A DNA stretch of 35,898 nt from an uncultured Streptococcus sp. (GCA_934229725.1 CAKQDX010000021.1:1-35898), one strand, 5' to 3'; counted from the first letter of the stretch, positions 22,370 through 30,439 are shown. Numbers and translations: made by a program. The notes: generated by a model not told the origin, from the sequence alone.

Positions 22370-22380
22370 AATTCACACCA

Positions 22381-22617
22381 TTACTTTTTAAGGTTACGGT
22401 AGGCAATTTCACCAACAGCCATTGGTATGACATTTGAAGTATTGACATAGGTCTTAGTTGTGAGAGTATCGCTATGCGTTAAAGCTTCTGAGATAGCTTC
22501 AAGAGAATAACCTGCTTCTTTGGTAAGAGATGACTTAACAGGATTTATCGGATTAAGTTGAAGTTGTAATAAGAAGTGAAATGATTGTTCATTTATTGAA
22601 TAATCGCTATAACCCAT
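22381..22617 (-). pseudogene. Tyrosine recombinase (integrase), C-terminal remnant
   Basis: The last 45 or so residues are a tyrosine integrase end: GYSLEAISEALTHSDTLTTKTYVN with the box II histidine (THSD) and the nucleophilic Tyr (TYVN). The stop lies next to the right attachment repeat, the usual place for an integrase gene. Upstream of about residue 30 the sequence no longer resembles an integrase (GYSDYSINEQSFHF), and the R-H-R core is missing, so the gene is truncated and joined to other DNA. Not functional. Confidence 0.75.
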
Positions 22618-22688
22618 CTATGGAGATGGTTTCGAATATGGCACAAGTGCTTAACTGGCAGAAGGAGGGATTAGTTGGGCCAGAATAG
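22557..22688 (+). pseudogene. Possible coding remnant antisense to the integrase fragment
   Basis: A plus-strand frame reads VEVVIRSEMIVHLLNNRYNP and continues MEMVSNMAQVLNWQKEGLVG before TAG at 22686. The composition is protein-like, with ATG at 22581 and only a weak ribosome-binding site. It overlaps the non-integrase part of the integrase fragment, suggesting that the latter is a chance extension into an unrelated gene end. Family unknown. Confidence 0.25.
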
Positions 22689-23298
22689 ATGGTTGAGGAT
22701 CTGATTCTAAAATTATTTTTCCCAATATACTTCTTTTATAGGTAGACAAGTTGGAAAATATCTTTATTTTGAGTTTTACTCATAGTGTATACGAAAAAAT
22801 TGTCAAAATCATTTTCTTAAAAAAATTTTAGTTTAAACTCTATCAAAAATAAGATAGCAGCTTATTTTTTCATAATTCTAACTGATGTAAACGAATTCCT
22901 AAACAAAACAGCCCTCATAAATCCTAATTTTTATCTAATGGAATAAACTAAAGTTCTGCATATTATGTATTTATCATCCAAAAACATCAGAAAATAAGTA
23001 GGTGAGGTTATTTGAGAGTTGATATTGTTCTAAACCTCAAGTAACTTAGAGTTGGTCATTTTACAGGACTCTTCTAGCCATTGTTTTTTATGATAACGAA
23101 TGTATATTTTACTGGTTTTATCTTTATATATGAAGAAAGGTGTGTATTTTAACTTAAGATAGCGCATAATAAATTGCTCAAAATAACACTAAAATTAAAA
23201 ACTGTTAATTATTTTTGAGTAATAATATGACCTTCGACTCCTTTATTCGTAGGAATTGTAGTGTATATTAAAAATTTAAAAAAGTTTTTAAAAAATTG
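22689..23298. other. Gene-poor AT-rich stretch
   Basis: About 600 bp with no open frame of credible composition on either strand, no tRNA and no CRISPR repeat that I can see. Probably decayed DNA between the integrase remnant and the next promoter. Confidence 0.5.
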
Positions 23299-23326
23299 TT
23301 GACATATCCCTAAATAGTGTTATAAT
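23299..23326 (+). promoter_or_regulatory. Strong promoter of the small secreted protein gene
   Basis: Consensus TTGACA (23299-23304), 16-bp spacer, consensus TATAAT (23321-23326). The mRNA would begin near 23333. Confidence 0.85.
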
Positions 23327-23335
23327 CTATAAATG

Positions 23336-23350
23336 TCAGGGAGGTCCTGA
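23336..23350 (+). promoter_or_regulatory. 5'-terminal stem-loop or operator
   Basis: TCAGG (23336-23340), loop GAGGT, CCTGA (23346-23350), beginning about 4 nt after the expected transcription start. It may stabilise the mRNA 5' end or be a repressor site. Confidence 0.4.
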
Positions 23351-23386
23351 TATAAAATATAATAATCCATTAGAGGAGAAACAATT

Positions 23387-23803
23387 ATGAAAAAAGTATT
23401 GCTTACATCAGCTGCAGTTCTTGCAGTATTCGCATCATCAGCTGCGGTATTCGCTAACGACGGTAACGTTCACACAGGAAACCTTGATAACACTACAGCA
23501 GCAACTGGTAGCGACTTCTTCACAAACAACGAAGGTGGACTTACTCAAGCTGCTAAAGATGGTCTTAACAACGTTGACGCAGATTCAACTAAACAAAAAT
23601 TTGAAGATGCTGGTGAACACATCGAACCAAAACGTGACGCTAACGGAAACATCATCAAAGATGAATTCGTAGTTACTGATAAAGCTAACGCTAACAAAGA
23701 TGCTAAAGACGAAGCTAAAGCTGTTAAAGCTGCAGAACAAAAAGCTCCAGCAGCAGCTAAAGCTGACGCTAAAGCTCTTCCAAACACAGCAGCAGTTAAA
23801 TAA
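23387..23803 (+). CDS. Small secreted protein with terminal LPNTA motif
   Basis: A 138-residue exported protein of no family known to me. Residues 1-23 are a signal peptide (KKVLLTSAAVLAVFASSAAVFA, cleavage before ND). The mature part is hydrophilic and becomes an Ala/Lys-rich helical stretch (100-130). The last eight residues, LPNTAAVK, look like a sorting motif, but no hydrophobic segment or basic tail follows, so it is not a standard sortase substrate. Codon choice is highly biased (GCT, AAC, GAC, CGT), matching a consensus promoter and GAGGAG ribosome-binding site: an abundant protein. A class B-like sortase gene follows 86 nt later. Confidence 0.8.
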   Translation: MKKVLLTSAAVLAVFASSAAVFANDGNVHTGNLDNTTAATGSDFFTNNEGGLTQAAKDGLNNVDADSTKQKFEDAGEHIEPKRDANGNIIKDEFVVTDKANANKDAKDEAKAVKAAEQKAPAAAKADAKALPNTAAVK

Positions 23804-23824
23804 TTAACCGTTATTGCTGAAAAG

Positions 23825-23859
23825 AATATCACTGGGGCTTAGGCTTCGGTGATATTTTT
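23825..23859 (+). terminator. Terminator after the secreted protein gene
   Basis: Arms AATATCAC (23825-23832) and GTGATATT (23849-23856), extended inwards by wobble pairs, then a T-run. Read-through may supply the sortase gene, for which I see no clear promoter. Confidence 0.8.
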
Positions 23860-23889
23860 CTATAGATAAAGAAAAGGATTTCATATTTC

Positions 23890-24726
23890 ATGAGTAGTCA
23901 TAATCGTAAATCTACTGGATCTCGCAAAAAACTGATTGCTGGGATTTCAGCCTTAGTGATTGCTGCTTTGGCAATTTTCCTTGGCTTCCAGTACATGTCG
24001 CCAACAGCGTCATCTTCTAATGGTATTAAGAGTGCTTTGACTACCAAAAAAGCAAGCACTTATAAGGTTTCAGATGAGGAAAAATCTTATCTAAAGAACA
24101 AGTTTGATGGCCTTACTGCAACTAACCCTGATACTATCGCCTATGTTTATGCACCAGGGACGAAATTAGATGAGCCAGTTGTTCAAACAACAGATAATTC
24201 AACTTATTTGAACAAAACGTTTGATGGGGGCAATGTTCCTTATTTAGGAACAGTCTTCATGGACACAGATAATAAGAAAGACTTCAGTGACCGCTTGACT
24301 TGGCTCTTTGGTCATGCTCGAGGAAGTAAGGTTGCTGATAGCCGTATGTTCAATGATGTTAACTACTACAGTGATCAGTCATTCTTTGACAAACACAAAT
24401 ATGTTGTTATAGAAACACCTCAACGTAAGTATTATTACGAAGCCCTTGCGATGGTCATCGTACCTGAGGATACAGCGTTCTATCGTACATCTTTTGAAAA
24501 TGATAAAGACTTTAAACAACAGTTGGACATCATTTATGATCACGCAAGTGTTAAAAACAAGGATTTGAAGGTTAGTGCTTCAGATAAATACCTCGTTCTT
24601 TCTACTTGTCGTGAGGAGGATGAAACGATTCGTGCTAATCTCTACTTGCGTCAAATTCCAGATTCTGAAATGACAGATTTTGTTGCCAAGCATGGCAAAG
24701 ATTTGGAATATACACCAACACGATAA
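23890..24726 (+). CDS. Class B-like sortase
   Basis: A 278-residue membrane-anchored transpeptidase. A basic N-terminus precedes one membrane helix (14-36); the catalytic domain follows with H142 (LFGHARG), C240 (LVLSTC) and R248 (ETIRANLYL). The order DTIAYVYAPGT, VVQTTDNSTYLNKTFDG, GTVFMDTDN and the long segment between His and Cys fit class B better than class A. Class B enzymes usually have one or a few dedicated substrates encoded nearby; the only candidate here is the LPNTA protein upstream. The RBS AAAAGGA is rather far (about 10 nt) from the ATG. Confidence 0.85.
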   Translation: MSSHNRKSTGSRKKLIAGISALVIAALAIFLGFQYMSPTASSSNGIKSALTTKKASTYKVSDEEKSYLKNKFDGLTATNPDTIAYVYAPGTKLDEPVVQTTDNSTYLNKTFDGGNVPYLGTVFMDTDNKKDFSDRLTWLFGHARGSKVADSRMFNDVNYYSDQSFFDKHKYVVIETPQRKYYYEALAMVIVPEDTAFYRTSFENDKDFKQQLDIIYDHASVKNKDLKVSASDKYLVLSTCREEDETIRANLYLRQIPDSEMTDFVAKHGKDLEYTPTR

Positions 24727-24736
24727 TGATTAATAA

Positions 24737-24765
24737 AACTCTACTTCTGCTGAAGTAGGGTTTTT
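24737..24765 (+). terminator. Terminator after the sortase gene
   Basis: Arms 24737-24747 and 24752-24762 pair with one wobble, loop TGCT, T-run to 24765. Confidence 0.8.
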
Positions 24766-24894
24766 ATCTTGTTTCGAAACAGCTTCTATGCTTGTCAATC
24801 ATTATAGAGGTGAGATGTAATCGTTTATTAATCTTATTTACGATTTATGGATAACTTTTTTTGGTACACTAGAAGTGTGAAAAAGGAGATTATT

Positions 24895-26112
24895 ATGGAA
24901 CAGAGCCGTGCTAAAAAGCGTGACATTGCAATGACTAATAAGATTTTGATGGGCTTGATTGCTCTCGTCTTAGGTTTGCTTTTTCTTGAAATTTTAATTG
25001 TTAATGGGAATAATGAACAGCGGAAAAATGGTTCGAATCAAGTAAAGACGGCACGTATCATGGCAAATGGTGACTTGCTTTACCACGACGGTCTTTATAT
25101 GAGTGCCCTTCAGGAAGATGGTAGCTATGATTTTACGGAAAATTTTACTTATGTGAAACCCTGGCTAAAGCAAGCTGATTTGGTTTTGGGTGATTTCGAA
25201 GGGACCATTAATCCTGATTATCCTCTGTCGGGTTATCCCTTATTTAATGCTCCTCAAGCAGTGACTACGGCAATTAAGGATGCTGGCTATAATGTCATGG
25301 ATTTGGCCCACAACCATATTTTGGATTCTGGTTTAGAGGGGGCTTTTACAACAGCTAATGCCTTTAAAAAAGTAGGTATTGACCCTATCGGTGTTTATGA
25401 AAAACCTGTGCGTGACAAGGCACCTCTACTCATCAAGAATGTTAATGGTATCAAGATTGCGATACTCTCCTATTCTTATGGTTACAACGGTCTGGATTCA
25501 AATCTGACTAAGAAAGAGGTTGCGGATCATTTGTCGAATCTAGATGAAAAACGTATGAAGGCTGAGATTGAACGTGCTGAAAAAGAAGCTGATATCACTG
25601 TTATCATGCCGCAGATGGGTGTTGAGTATCGTTTGGAACCGACAAAAGAGCAGATTACCCTTTATCATAAGATGATTGATTGGGGGGCTGATGTTATCTT
25701 TGGAGGACATCCTCATGTGGTTGAGCCGTCTGAGGTGGTTAAAAAAGATGGACAGCAAAAGCTTATCATTTACTCGATGGGGAATTTCATTTCTAACCAG
25801 CGTATAGAGACAATGGACGGTGTGGATAGCGCGAAATGGACAGAGAGAGGTGTTTTGATGGACCTTACTCTTGAAAAGAAAAATGGTCAAACCACGATTA
25901 AGACAGCTCAAGCGCATCCAACCTGGGTTAACCGTACACCTAAGGGAACAGTTTCACCAGAAGGTTATCCTTTGTATACCTACCAAACCTACATCTTAGA
26001 GGATTTCATCAAAGGTGGAAAATATAGAAATCAACTAGACGAAGAAACCAAAGAACGTGTGGATACTGCCTATAAAGAAATGAATGCTCATGTTAATTTA
26101 AAGTGGAAATAA
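24895..26112 (+). CDS. CapA/PgsA-type membrane metallophosphatase-like protein
   Basis: A 405-residue protein with one N-terminal membrane helix (about 14-36) and a large outer domain of the CapA (bacterial poly-gamma-glutamate capsule) family, which has a calcineurin-like metallophosphatase fold. Conserved metal-site segments are visible: NGDLLYHDGLY, GDFEGTIN, LAHNHILDSG, GGHPHVVEPSE and SMGNFISNQ. No capB/capC genes are nearby, so capsule synthesis is not implied and the cell-surface role is open. ATG 24895 is chosen because AAAGGAG lies 6-7 nt before it; an upstream in-frame ATG at 24847 lacks such a site. Confidence 0.88.
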   Translation: MEQSRAKKRDIAMTNKILMGLIALVLGLLFLEILIVNGNNEQRKNGSNQVKTARIMANGDLLYHDGLYMSALQEDGSYDFTENFTYVKPWLKQADLVLGDFEGTINPDYPLSGYPLFNAPQAVTTAIKDAGYNVMDLAHNHILDSGLEGAFTTANAFKKVGIDPIGVYEKPVRDKAPLLIKNVNGIKIAILSYSYGYNGLDSNLTKKEVADHLSNLDEKRMKAEIERAEKEADITVIMPQMGVEYRLEPTKEQITLYHKMIDWGADVIFGGHPHVVEPSEVVKKDGQQKLIIYSMGNFISNQRIETMDGVDSAKWTERGVLMDLTLEKKNGQTTIKTAQAHPTWVNRTPKGTVSPEGYPLYTYQTYILEDFIKGGKYRNQLDEETKERVDTAYKEMNAHVNLKWK

Positions 26113-26144
26113 ATTGATAATATCACCTGAATTGTATTGATCTC

Positions 26145-26206
26145 AAAAGTTAGATTTTTTCTGTCTAACTTTTGGGATGCCGTTCAATTGGGGCGGTATT
26201 TTTTAT
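26145..26206 (+). terminator. Tandem terminators after the CapA gene
   Basis: First hairpin: AAAAGTTAGA (26145-26154) with TCTAACTTTT (26164-26173). Second: ATGCCG (26177-26182) with CGGTAT (26194-26199) followed by a long T-run. Confidence 0.75.
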
Positions 26207-26217
26207 TTATCGACAAG

Positions 26218-26330
26218 TTACCCACAGAGTTATCCACAATTGTGGATAAGTCAGTGGACAGTGTGCATCATTGAATTTTTAAGATGAGAAATCATAAAAA
26301 AGACTGACGCTGTAAATTTAGTTATCCACA
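26218..26330. promoter_or_regulatory. DnaA-box cluster outside oriC
   Basis: Perfect DnaA boxes TTATCCACA at 26230-26238 and 26322-26330 (plus strand) and 26241-26249 (minus strand), plus a one-mismatch box TTACCCACA at 26218-26226. The two central boxes form a 20-bp perfect palindrome (26230-26249). No dnaA, dnaN or rpmH gene is in the window, so this is not the usual streptococcal origin. Confidence 0.75.
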
Positions 26331-26491
26331 AGTTTTTAGATATTGGTATGAATCTAATTCATAAACGATACTAGCTAAAACGGGTGAAAATATTCGTCTT
26401 TTTCGCTTAAAAAGGTATATTTTCTATAAAAAATAGCCTTTTTACGTAAAATATGCTAAAATTATACAAAATAAAATGATGGAGGCTTGTC

Positions 26492-26758
26492 ATGAAAGCG
26501 ATTATTACAGTTGTAGGTAAGGATAAAGCGGGTATTGTTGCAGGAGTTGCGACTAAGGTTGCAGAGCTTGGCTTGAACATTGACGACATTTCCCAAACAG
26601 TCCTTGATGAGTTCTTTACGATGATGGCAGTGGTATCATCAGAAGATAAGCAGGATTTTACTCACCTACGTGGTGAATTGGAAGCCTTTGGTGAATCATT
26701 GAACGTTAAAATCAACATCCAAAGTTCAGCGATTTTTGATGCTATGTACAACTTGTAA
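26492..26758 (+). CDS. ACT domain protein (UPF0237 family)
   Basis: An 88-residue single ACT domain with the ligand-binding signature VVGKDKAGIVAGVATKVAELGLNIDDISQ. Such domains bind amino acids and often regulate partner enzymes; this family resembles the GcvR-type sensors. GGAGG precedes the ATG. The UPF0210 gene follows after 18 nt, and this pair is conserved in streptococci, so the ACT protein probably controls or senses for its partner. Confidence 0.92.
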   Translation: MKAIITVVGKDKAGIVAGVATKVAELGLNIDDISQTVLDEFFTMMAVVSSEDKQDFTHLRGELEAFGESLNVKINIQSSAIFDAMYNL

Positions 26759-26776
26759 GATAGGAGTAGCTAAAAA

Positions 26777-28114
26777 ATGGATATTAAACAGGTTACAGAA
26801 ACCATTGCCATGATTGAGGAACAGAACTTTGATGTTCGTACCATTACCATGGGAATCTCGCTCCTTGATTGTATTGATTCAGATATTGATAAGGCTGCGG
26901 AAAAGGTATACAACAAGATTGTTTCTAAAGCTAAGAATTTGGTAGCAGTTGGTGACGAAATTGCGGCTGAACTTGGTATTCCAATTGTTAACAAACGTGT
27001 CTCTGTTACGCCAATCTCAATCATTGGTGCAGCGACAGATGCGACAGACTATGTACCGTTTGCTAGAGCACTTGATCGTGCGGCTAAAGAAATCGGTGTT
27101 AACTTTATTGGTGGTTTTTCTGCCCTTGTTCAAAAGGGATACCAAAAAGGTGATGAGATTCTTATTAATTCTATCCCACGTGCGCTTGCTGAGACTGACT
27201 TTGTCTGCTCATCTGTTAACATCGGTTCAACCAAGACTGGTATTAACATGACAGCTGTACGTGACATGGGACGTATCATCAAAGAGGCTTCTGAGGCAGA
27301 TCCAATGGGGCCAGGTAAATTGGTTGTCTTTGCCAATGCGGTTGAAGATAATCCCTTTATGGCAGGTGCCTTCCATGGTGTTGGTGAGGCTGATGTTGTA
27401 ATCAATGTTGGGGTTTCAGGTCCTGGTGTGGTGCAGCGTGCTGTTGAGAAGGTTCCAGGTGAAAGTTTCGATGTTCTAGCAGAAACAGTTAAGAAGACTG
27501 CTTTTAAAATCACACGTGTTGGTCAGTTGGTTGGTCAGATGGCTAGCGAACGACTAGGCGTTGAATTTGGTATTGTAGACTTGTCTCTTGCACCAACTCC
27601 AGCAGTAGGTGATTCAGTAGCTCGTGTACTTGAAGCAATGGGTCTGGAAGTTGTTGGTACGCATGGTACTACTGCAGCTCTTGCCCTTCTTAATGACCAA
27701 GTTAAAAAGGGTGGTATCATGGCATGTAACCAAGTCGGAGGTTTGTCAGGTGCTTTTATCCCGGTTTCTGAAGACGAGGGGATGATTGCAGCTGTTAAGT
27801 CTGGTCATATCAACCTTGAAAAATTGGAAGCTATGACGGCTATCTGTTCTGTTGGTTTGGATATGATTGCTATTCCAGCTGATACGCCAGATACAACAAT
27901 TGCAGCTATGATTGCTGATGAAGCGGCTATTGGTGTCATTAACCAGAAAACAACAGCTGTTCGCATCATTCCTTATGGTAAGGAAGGTGATATGCTTGAA
28001 CTTGGTGGTCTCCTTGGCTATGCGCCAGTAATGAAGGTAAATAAAGCTTCTTCGGCTGATTTTATAGCGCGTGGTGGTCAAATCCCAGCTCCTGTTCATA
28101 GCTTTAAAAACTAA
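26777..28114 (+). CDS. UPF0210 family protein (PFL/DUF711)
   Basis: A 445-residue cytosolic protein of the conserved UPF0210 family, distantly linked to pyruvate-formate-lyase-like folds but without a proven reaction. Family-typical segments are VRTITMGISLLDCIDSD, FIGGFSALVQKG, SVNIGSTKTGINMTAV, GPGVV and the Gly-rich end GGLLGYAPVM. Two-gene unit with the ACT protein; a terminator follows. Confidence 0.92.
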   Translation: MDIKQVTETIAMIEEQNFDVRTITMGISLLDCIDSDIDKAAEKVYNKIVSKAKNLVAVGDEIAAELGIPIVNKRVSVTPISIIGAATDATDYVPFARALDRAAKEIGVNFIGGFSALVQKGYQKGDEILINSIPRALAETDFVCSSVNIGSTKTGINMTAVRDMGRIIKEASEADPMGPGKLVVFANAVEDNPFMAGAFHGVGEADVVINVGVSGPGVVQRAVEKVPGESFDVLAETVKKTAFKITRVGQLVGQMASERLGVEFGIVDLSLAPTPAVGDSVARVLEAMGLEVVGTHGTTAALALLNDQVKKGGIMACNQVGGLSGAFIPVSEDEGMIAAVKSGHINLEKLEAMTAICSVGLDMIAIPADTPDTTIAAMIADEAAIGVINQKTTAVRIIPYGKEGDMLELGGLLGYAPVMKVNKASSADFIARGGQIPAPVHSFKN

Positions 28115-28126
28115 AGTGATGATAAG

Positions 28127-28152
28127 TGCTTTACCGATTGGTGAAGCATTTT
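28127..28152 (+). terminator. Terminator after the UPF0210 gene
   Basis: Arms TGCTTTACC (28127-28135) and GGTGAAGCA (28140-28148) with one wobble, 4-nt loop, then TTTT. Confidence 0.72.
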
Positions 28153-28189
28153 CTGATGGTTTCGCTAGCTAGATAGTCAGGTAGATTTG

Positions 28190-28198
28190 TGCTATAAT
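28190..28198 (+). promoter_or_regulatory. Extended -10 promoter of the mutase-carboxypeptidase-glucosaminidase operon
   Basis: TGCTATAAT is an extended -10 (TATAAT at 28193-28198). No good -35 at 17 bp, as is common for extended -10 promoters. Confidence 0.55.
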
Positions 28199-28229
28199 GA
28201 ATTCAAAATGACGGAAAGAAGGGGGCGCC

Positions 28230-28934
28230 ATGAGTAAGGTTAAGTTGTATATTGCGAGACATGGAAAAACCATGTTTAATACTATTGGACGTGCGCAAGG
28301 TTGGTCCGATAGTCCTTTAACGCCATCTGGTGAAGAGGGTATTCGTGAGCTGGGTGTAGGTCTAAAAGCGGCAGGTATTCCTTTCAAGTCTGCCTATTCT
28401 AGTGATTCGGGACGTACCATTCAAACCATGGACATTATCTTACGTGAGACTGGTTTTGAGAGCATTCCGTATAAACGGGACAAGCGCATTCGTGAGTGGT
28501 GCTTTGGTAGTTTAGATGGTGGCTACGATGGCGAACTTTTCTATGGTGTGCTACCGAGAACAGATGCTTTTCAAGGTAAGGATTTATACGAAGTGAGCTA
28601 CCCCGAGCTTGCACAGAGTATTCTTGATGTGGATACGGCTGGTTGGGCAGAACCTTGGGAAGTTCTTAAAAAACGTATTATAGAGGGTTTTACAGCTATT
28701 GCAGAGGATGTGTTAAAAGCTGGTGGTGGTGATGCTATTGTCGTCAGTCACGGCATGACTATTGCGACCCTCGCTTGGTTAATTGACCCTTCTGTCGAAC
28801 ATCCTTCATTAGATAATGGTTCGGTAACTGTCGTTACATATGACAATGGGAAATTCACATTAGAAACGCTTGGCGAGATGACTTATCGTCAGGTTGGACG
28901 AGAGATAATAGAAAAAGAAAATGGCAAAAAATAA
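28230..28934 (+). CDS. Histidine phosphatase / phosphoglycerate mutase-like protein
   Basis: A 234-residue histidine-phosphatase-superfamily protein. RHG at 10-12 (IARHGKTMFN) carries the phosphorylated His, and VVSHGMT near 173 the second active-site His. It is of the small cofactor-independent-looking branch often named GpmB or phosphatase, not the main glycolytic GpmA; a phosphatase role is at least as likely. The gene overlaps the next by 14 nt, linking it to two cell-wall enzymes. Confidence 0.88.
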   Translation: MSKVKLYIARHGKTMFNTIGRAQGWSDSPLTPSGEEGIRELGVGLKAAGIPFKSAYSSDSGRTIQTMDIILRETGFESIPYKRDKRIREWCFGSLDGGYDGELFYGVLPRTDAFQGKDLYEVSYPELAQSILDVDTAGWAEPWEVLKKRIIEGFTAIAEDVLKAGGGDAIVVSHGMTIATLAWLIDPSVEHPSLDNGSVTVVTYDNGKFTLETLGEMTYRQVGREIIEKENGKK

Positions 28935-29718
28935 GTATCCAAGTCGTCGTCAGGCGAAAAAACAAACCAATTGGTTTTTGATTGTTAGTAGTGTCTTGAT
29001 TGTAGTATTGCTAGTTGTGGCGGGAGCCTATTCACTGTTTGGTGTGCATCATACGGTTCAACAAACCAGTGGAACATCAGTCACAAAGAGTGACAAGCAA
29101 ACTGCAAGTGCAACTCAGAGTAAAGATACGAAAGGACTTCCTGATGTATCACCGAAAGACTGGGAATTGCTTTTGGTAAATCGAGACAATAAGTCTAAAG
29201 AGCTTAATCCAAAGATTGCAGATGTTGATGGTATTTCCGTAGATTCAAGAATTGCTAAGAACGTCAAAGAATTTTTAGCAGCAGCTCAAGAAATTGATCC
29301 AAGTTATCATCTCATTTCAGGTTACCGCAGTGTTGCTTATCAAACAGAACTTTATAACACCTATGTTCAACAAGAAATGGCTACAGATCCAAGTTTGACG
29401 AAATCTCAAGCAGAGAAAAAGGTTCAAACGTACTCACAACCTCCTGGTGCTAGTGAACATCAAACAGGTCTTGCAATTGATATGAGTACCGTTGACAGCC
29501 TGAACGAAGCAGATCCTGATACGGTTGCTAAGGTCAAGGAGTTAGCACCAAAATACGGCTTTGTTCTTCGCTTCCCAGAGGGAAAGGCGTCATCAACAGG
29601 CGTAGATTATGAGGACTGGCATTTCCGTTATGTTGGTAAAAAGTCGGCAGAGTATATGACCAAGCATGACCTTACCTTAGAAGAATATCTGGCACTATTA
29701 AAGGAGAAGACTAAGTGA
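28921..29718 (+). CDS. M15B D,D-/L,D-carboxypeptidase (VanY/LdcB-like)
   Basis: A 265-residue zinc peptidase with an N-terminal membrane helix (about 17-41) and an outer M15B (VanY) domain. SGYRS, SEHQTGLAIDMS (zinc ligands His and Asp) and EDWHFRYVG (catalytic Glu/Asp region and the third zinc ligand His) are all present. In pneumococcus the related DacB/LdcB is an L,D-carboxypeptidase that trims tetrapeptides made by the serine enzyme DacA, whose gene is also in this window. Whether this one is D,D or L,D specific cannot be read from motifs. Overlaps both neighbours, so translation is coupled. Confidence 0.88.
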   Translation: MAKNKYPSRRQAKKQTNWFLIVSSVLIVVLLVVAGAYSLFGVHHTVQQTSGTSVTKSDKQTASATQSKDTKGLPDVSPKDWELLLVNRDNKSKELNPKIADVDGISVDSRIAKNVKEFLAAAQEIDPSYHLISGYRSVAYQTELYNTYVQQEMATDPSLTKSQAEKKVQTYSQPPGASEHQTGLAIDMSTVDSLNEADPDTVAKVKELAPKYGFVLRFPEGKASSTGVDYEDWHFRYVGKKSAEYMTKHDLTLEEYLALLKEKTK

Positions 29719-30299
29719 GACGACGTTTTAAACTAAAAGCCTTCATAATCTTAGTTGCTGCTTTCGCTCTAGGTATCCTCTTGCCACTCATCTTGCATGC
29801 GTCTACGGATGACAATGCTCGTTCAGTTAAAGTTGCCTACACACAGAAAGAATTCGTTGACAACTTGGCTCCTACAGCGCAAAAGATGTCCAAGACCTAC
29901 GGTGTGTCTGCCTCTATTCTCCTCAGTCAAGCGGCGTACGAGTCTAATTATGGTAGCAGTCTTTTGTCGGTCAAATATCATAATCTATATAGTCTATCTG
30001 CTCAGCCGGGTCAGGAGCATATTCTTCTGAAAGATAACGTTTATAGTAAAGGTAAATGGCAATATCAAAAGGTAGATTTTGCAGTCTTCAAGGATTGGTC
30101 AAGTTCTATGTTGGCTTATTTGGAAGGTCTTCGTCAGGGAAGATGGGGTGAGTCAACCTATAAAGAGGTAGCAGGAACGACTAGTTATAAAGTTGCGGCG
30201 GAAAAATTACAAGCTGCAGGTTTCAACAGTGATCCAGAGTACGCCAAACACCTCATATCTATTATTGAGACCTATCATTTGTCAAAATATGATCGATAA
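29715..30299 (+). CDS. GH73 N-acetylglucosaminidase
   Basis: A 194-residue exported or membrane-tethered enzyme (hydrophobic segment at 7-27) with a GH73 domain: ILLSQAAYESNYG holds the catalytic Glu, and YHNLYSLSA and FAVFKDWSSSMLAYL are typical of the fold. It cleaves glycan strands after GlcNAc. No cell-wall-binding repeats, so it is probably held by the membrane segment. GTG start overlaps the preceding stop (GTGA). Confidence 0.88.
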   Translation: MRRRFKLKAFIILVAAFALGILLPLILHASTDDNARSVKVAYTQKEFVDNLAPTAQKMSKTYGVSASILLSQAAYESNYGSSLLSVKYHNLYSLSAQPGQEHILLKDNVYSKGKWQYQKVDFAVFKDWSSSMLAYLEGLRQGRWGESTYKEVAGTTSYKVAAEKLQAAGFNSDPEYAKHLISIIETYHLSKYDR

Positions 30300-30303
30300 G
30301 ATT

Positions 30304-30330
30304 AGAGTACCCAGGAGGTGCTCTTTTTTT
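30304..30330 (+). terminator. Terminator after the glucosaminidase gene
   Basis: Arms AGAGTACC (30304-30311) and GGTGCTCT (30317-30324) with one wobble, 5-nt loop and T-run. Confidence 0.82.
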
Positions 30331-30356
30331 GCTTCTCTAGGTCTTGAGATGTATTT

Positions 30357-30383
30357 TTAGCACTCTTCTAAAAAGAGTGCTAA
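30357..30383. promoter_or_regulatory. CIRCE operator 1
   Basis: TTAGCACTC (30357-30365), 9 bp, GAGTGCTAA (30375-30383): the exact CIRCE consensus bound by HrcA, here upstream of the -35. It is followed by TTTTTT, so in RNA it could also act as a weak terminator for read-through from upstream. Confidence 0.95.
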
Positions 30384-30400
30384 TTTTTTGGTTTTTTGTG

Positions 30401-30428
30401 TTGACATGTTAGAGTTTAGGTGTATAAT
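30401..30428 (+). promoter_or_regulatory. hrcA operon promoter
   Basis: TTGACA (30401-30406), 16-bp spacer, TATAAT (30423-30428), set between the two CIRCE operators. Confidence 0.9.
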
Positions 30429-30439
30429 AGAATCATAAG

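Noticed and set aside
22860..23060. Possible CRISPR repeat or leader in the gene-poor stretch
   Set aside because: No unit recurs at regular spacing, and the sequence does not match the streptococcal CRISPR repeats I know.
26218..26330. Chromosomal replication origin
   Set aside because: No dnaA/dnaN genes and no clear AT-rich unwinding repeats adjoin the boxes; a titration or regulatory cluster is more likely.
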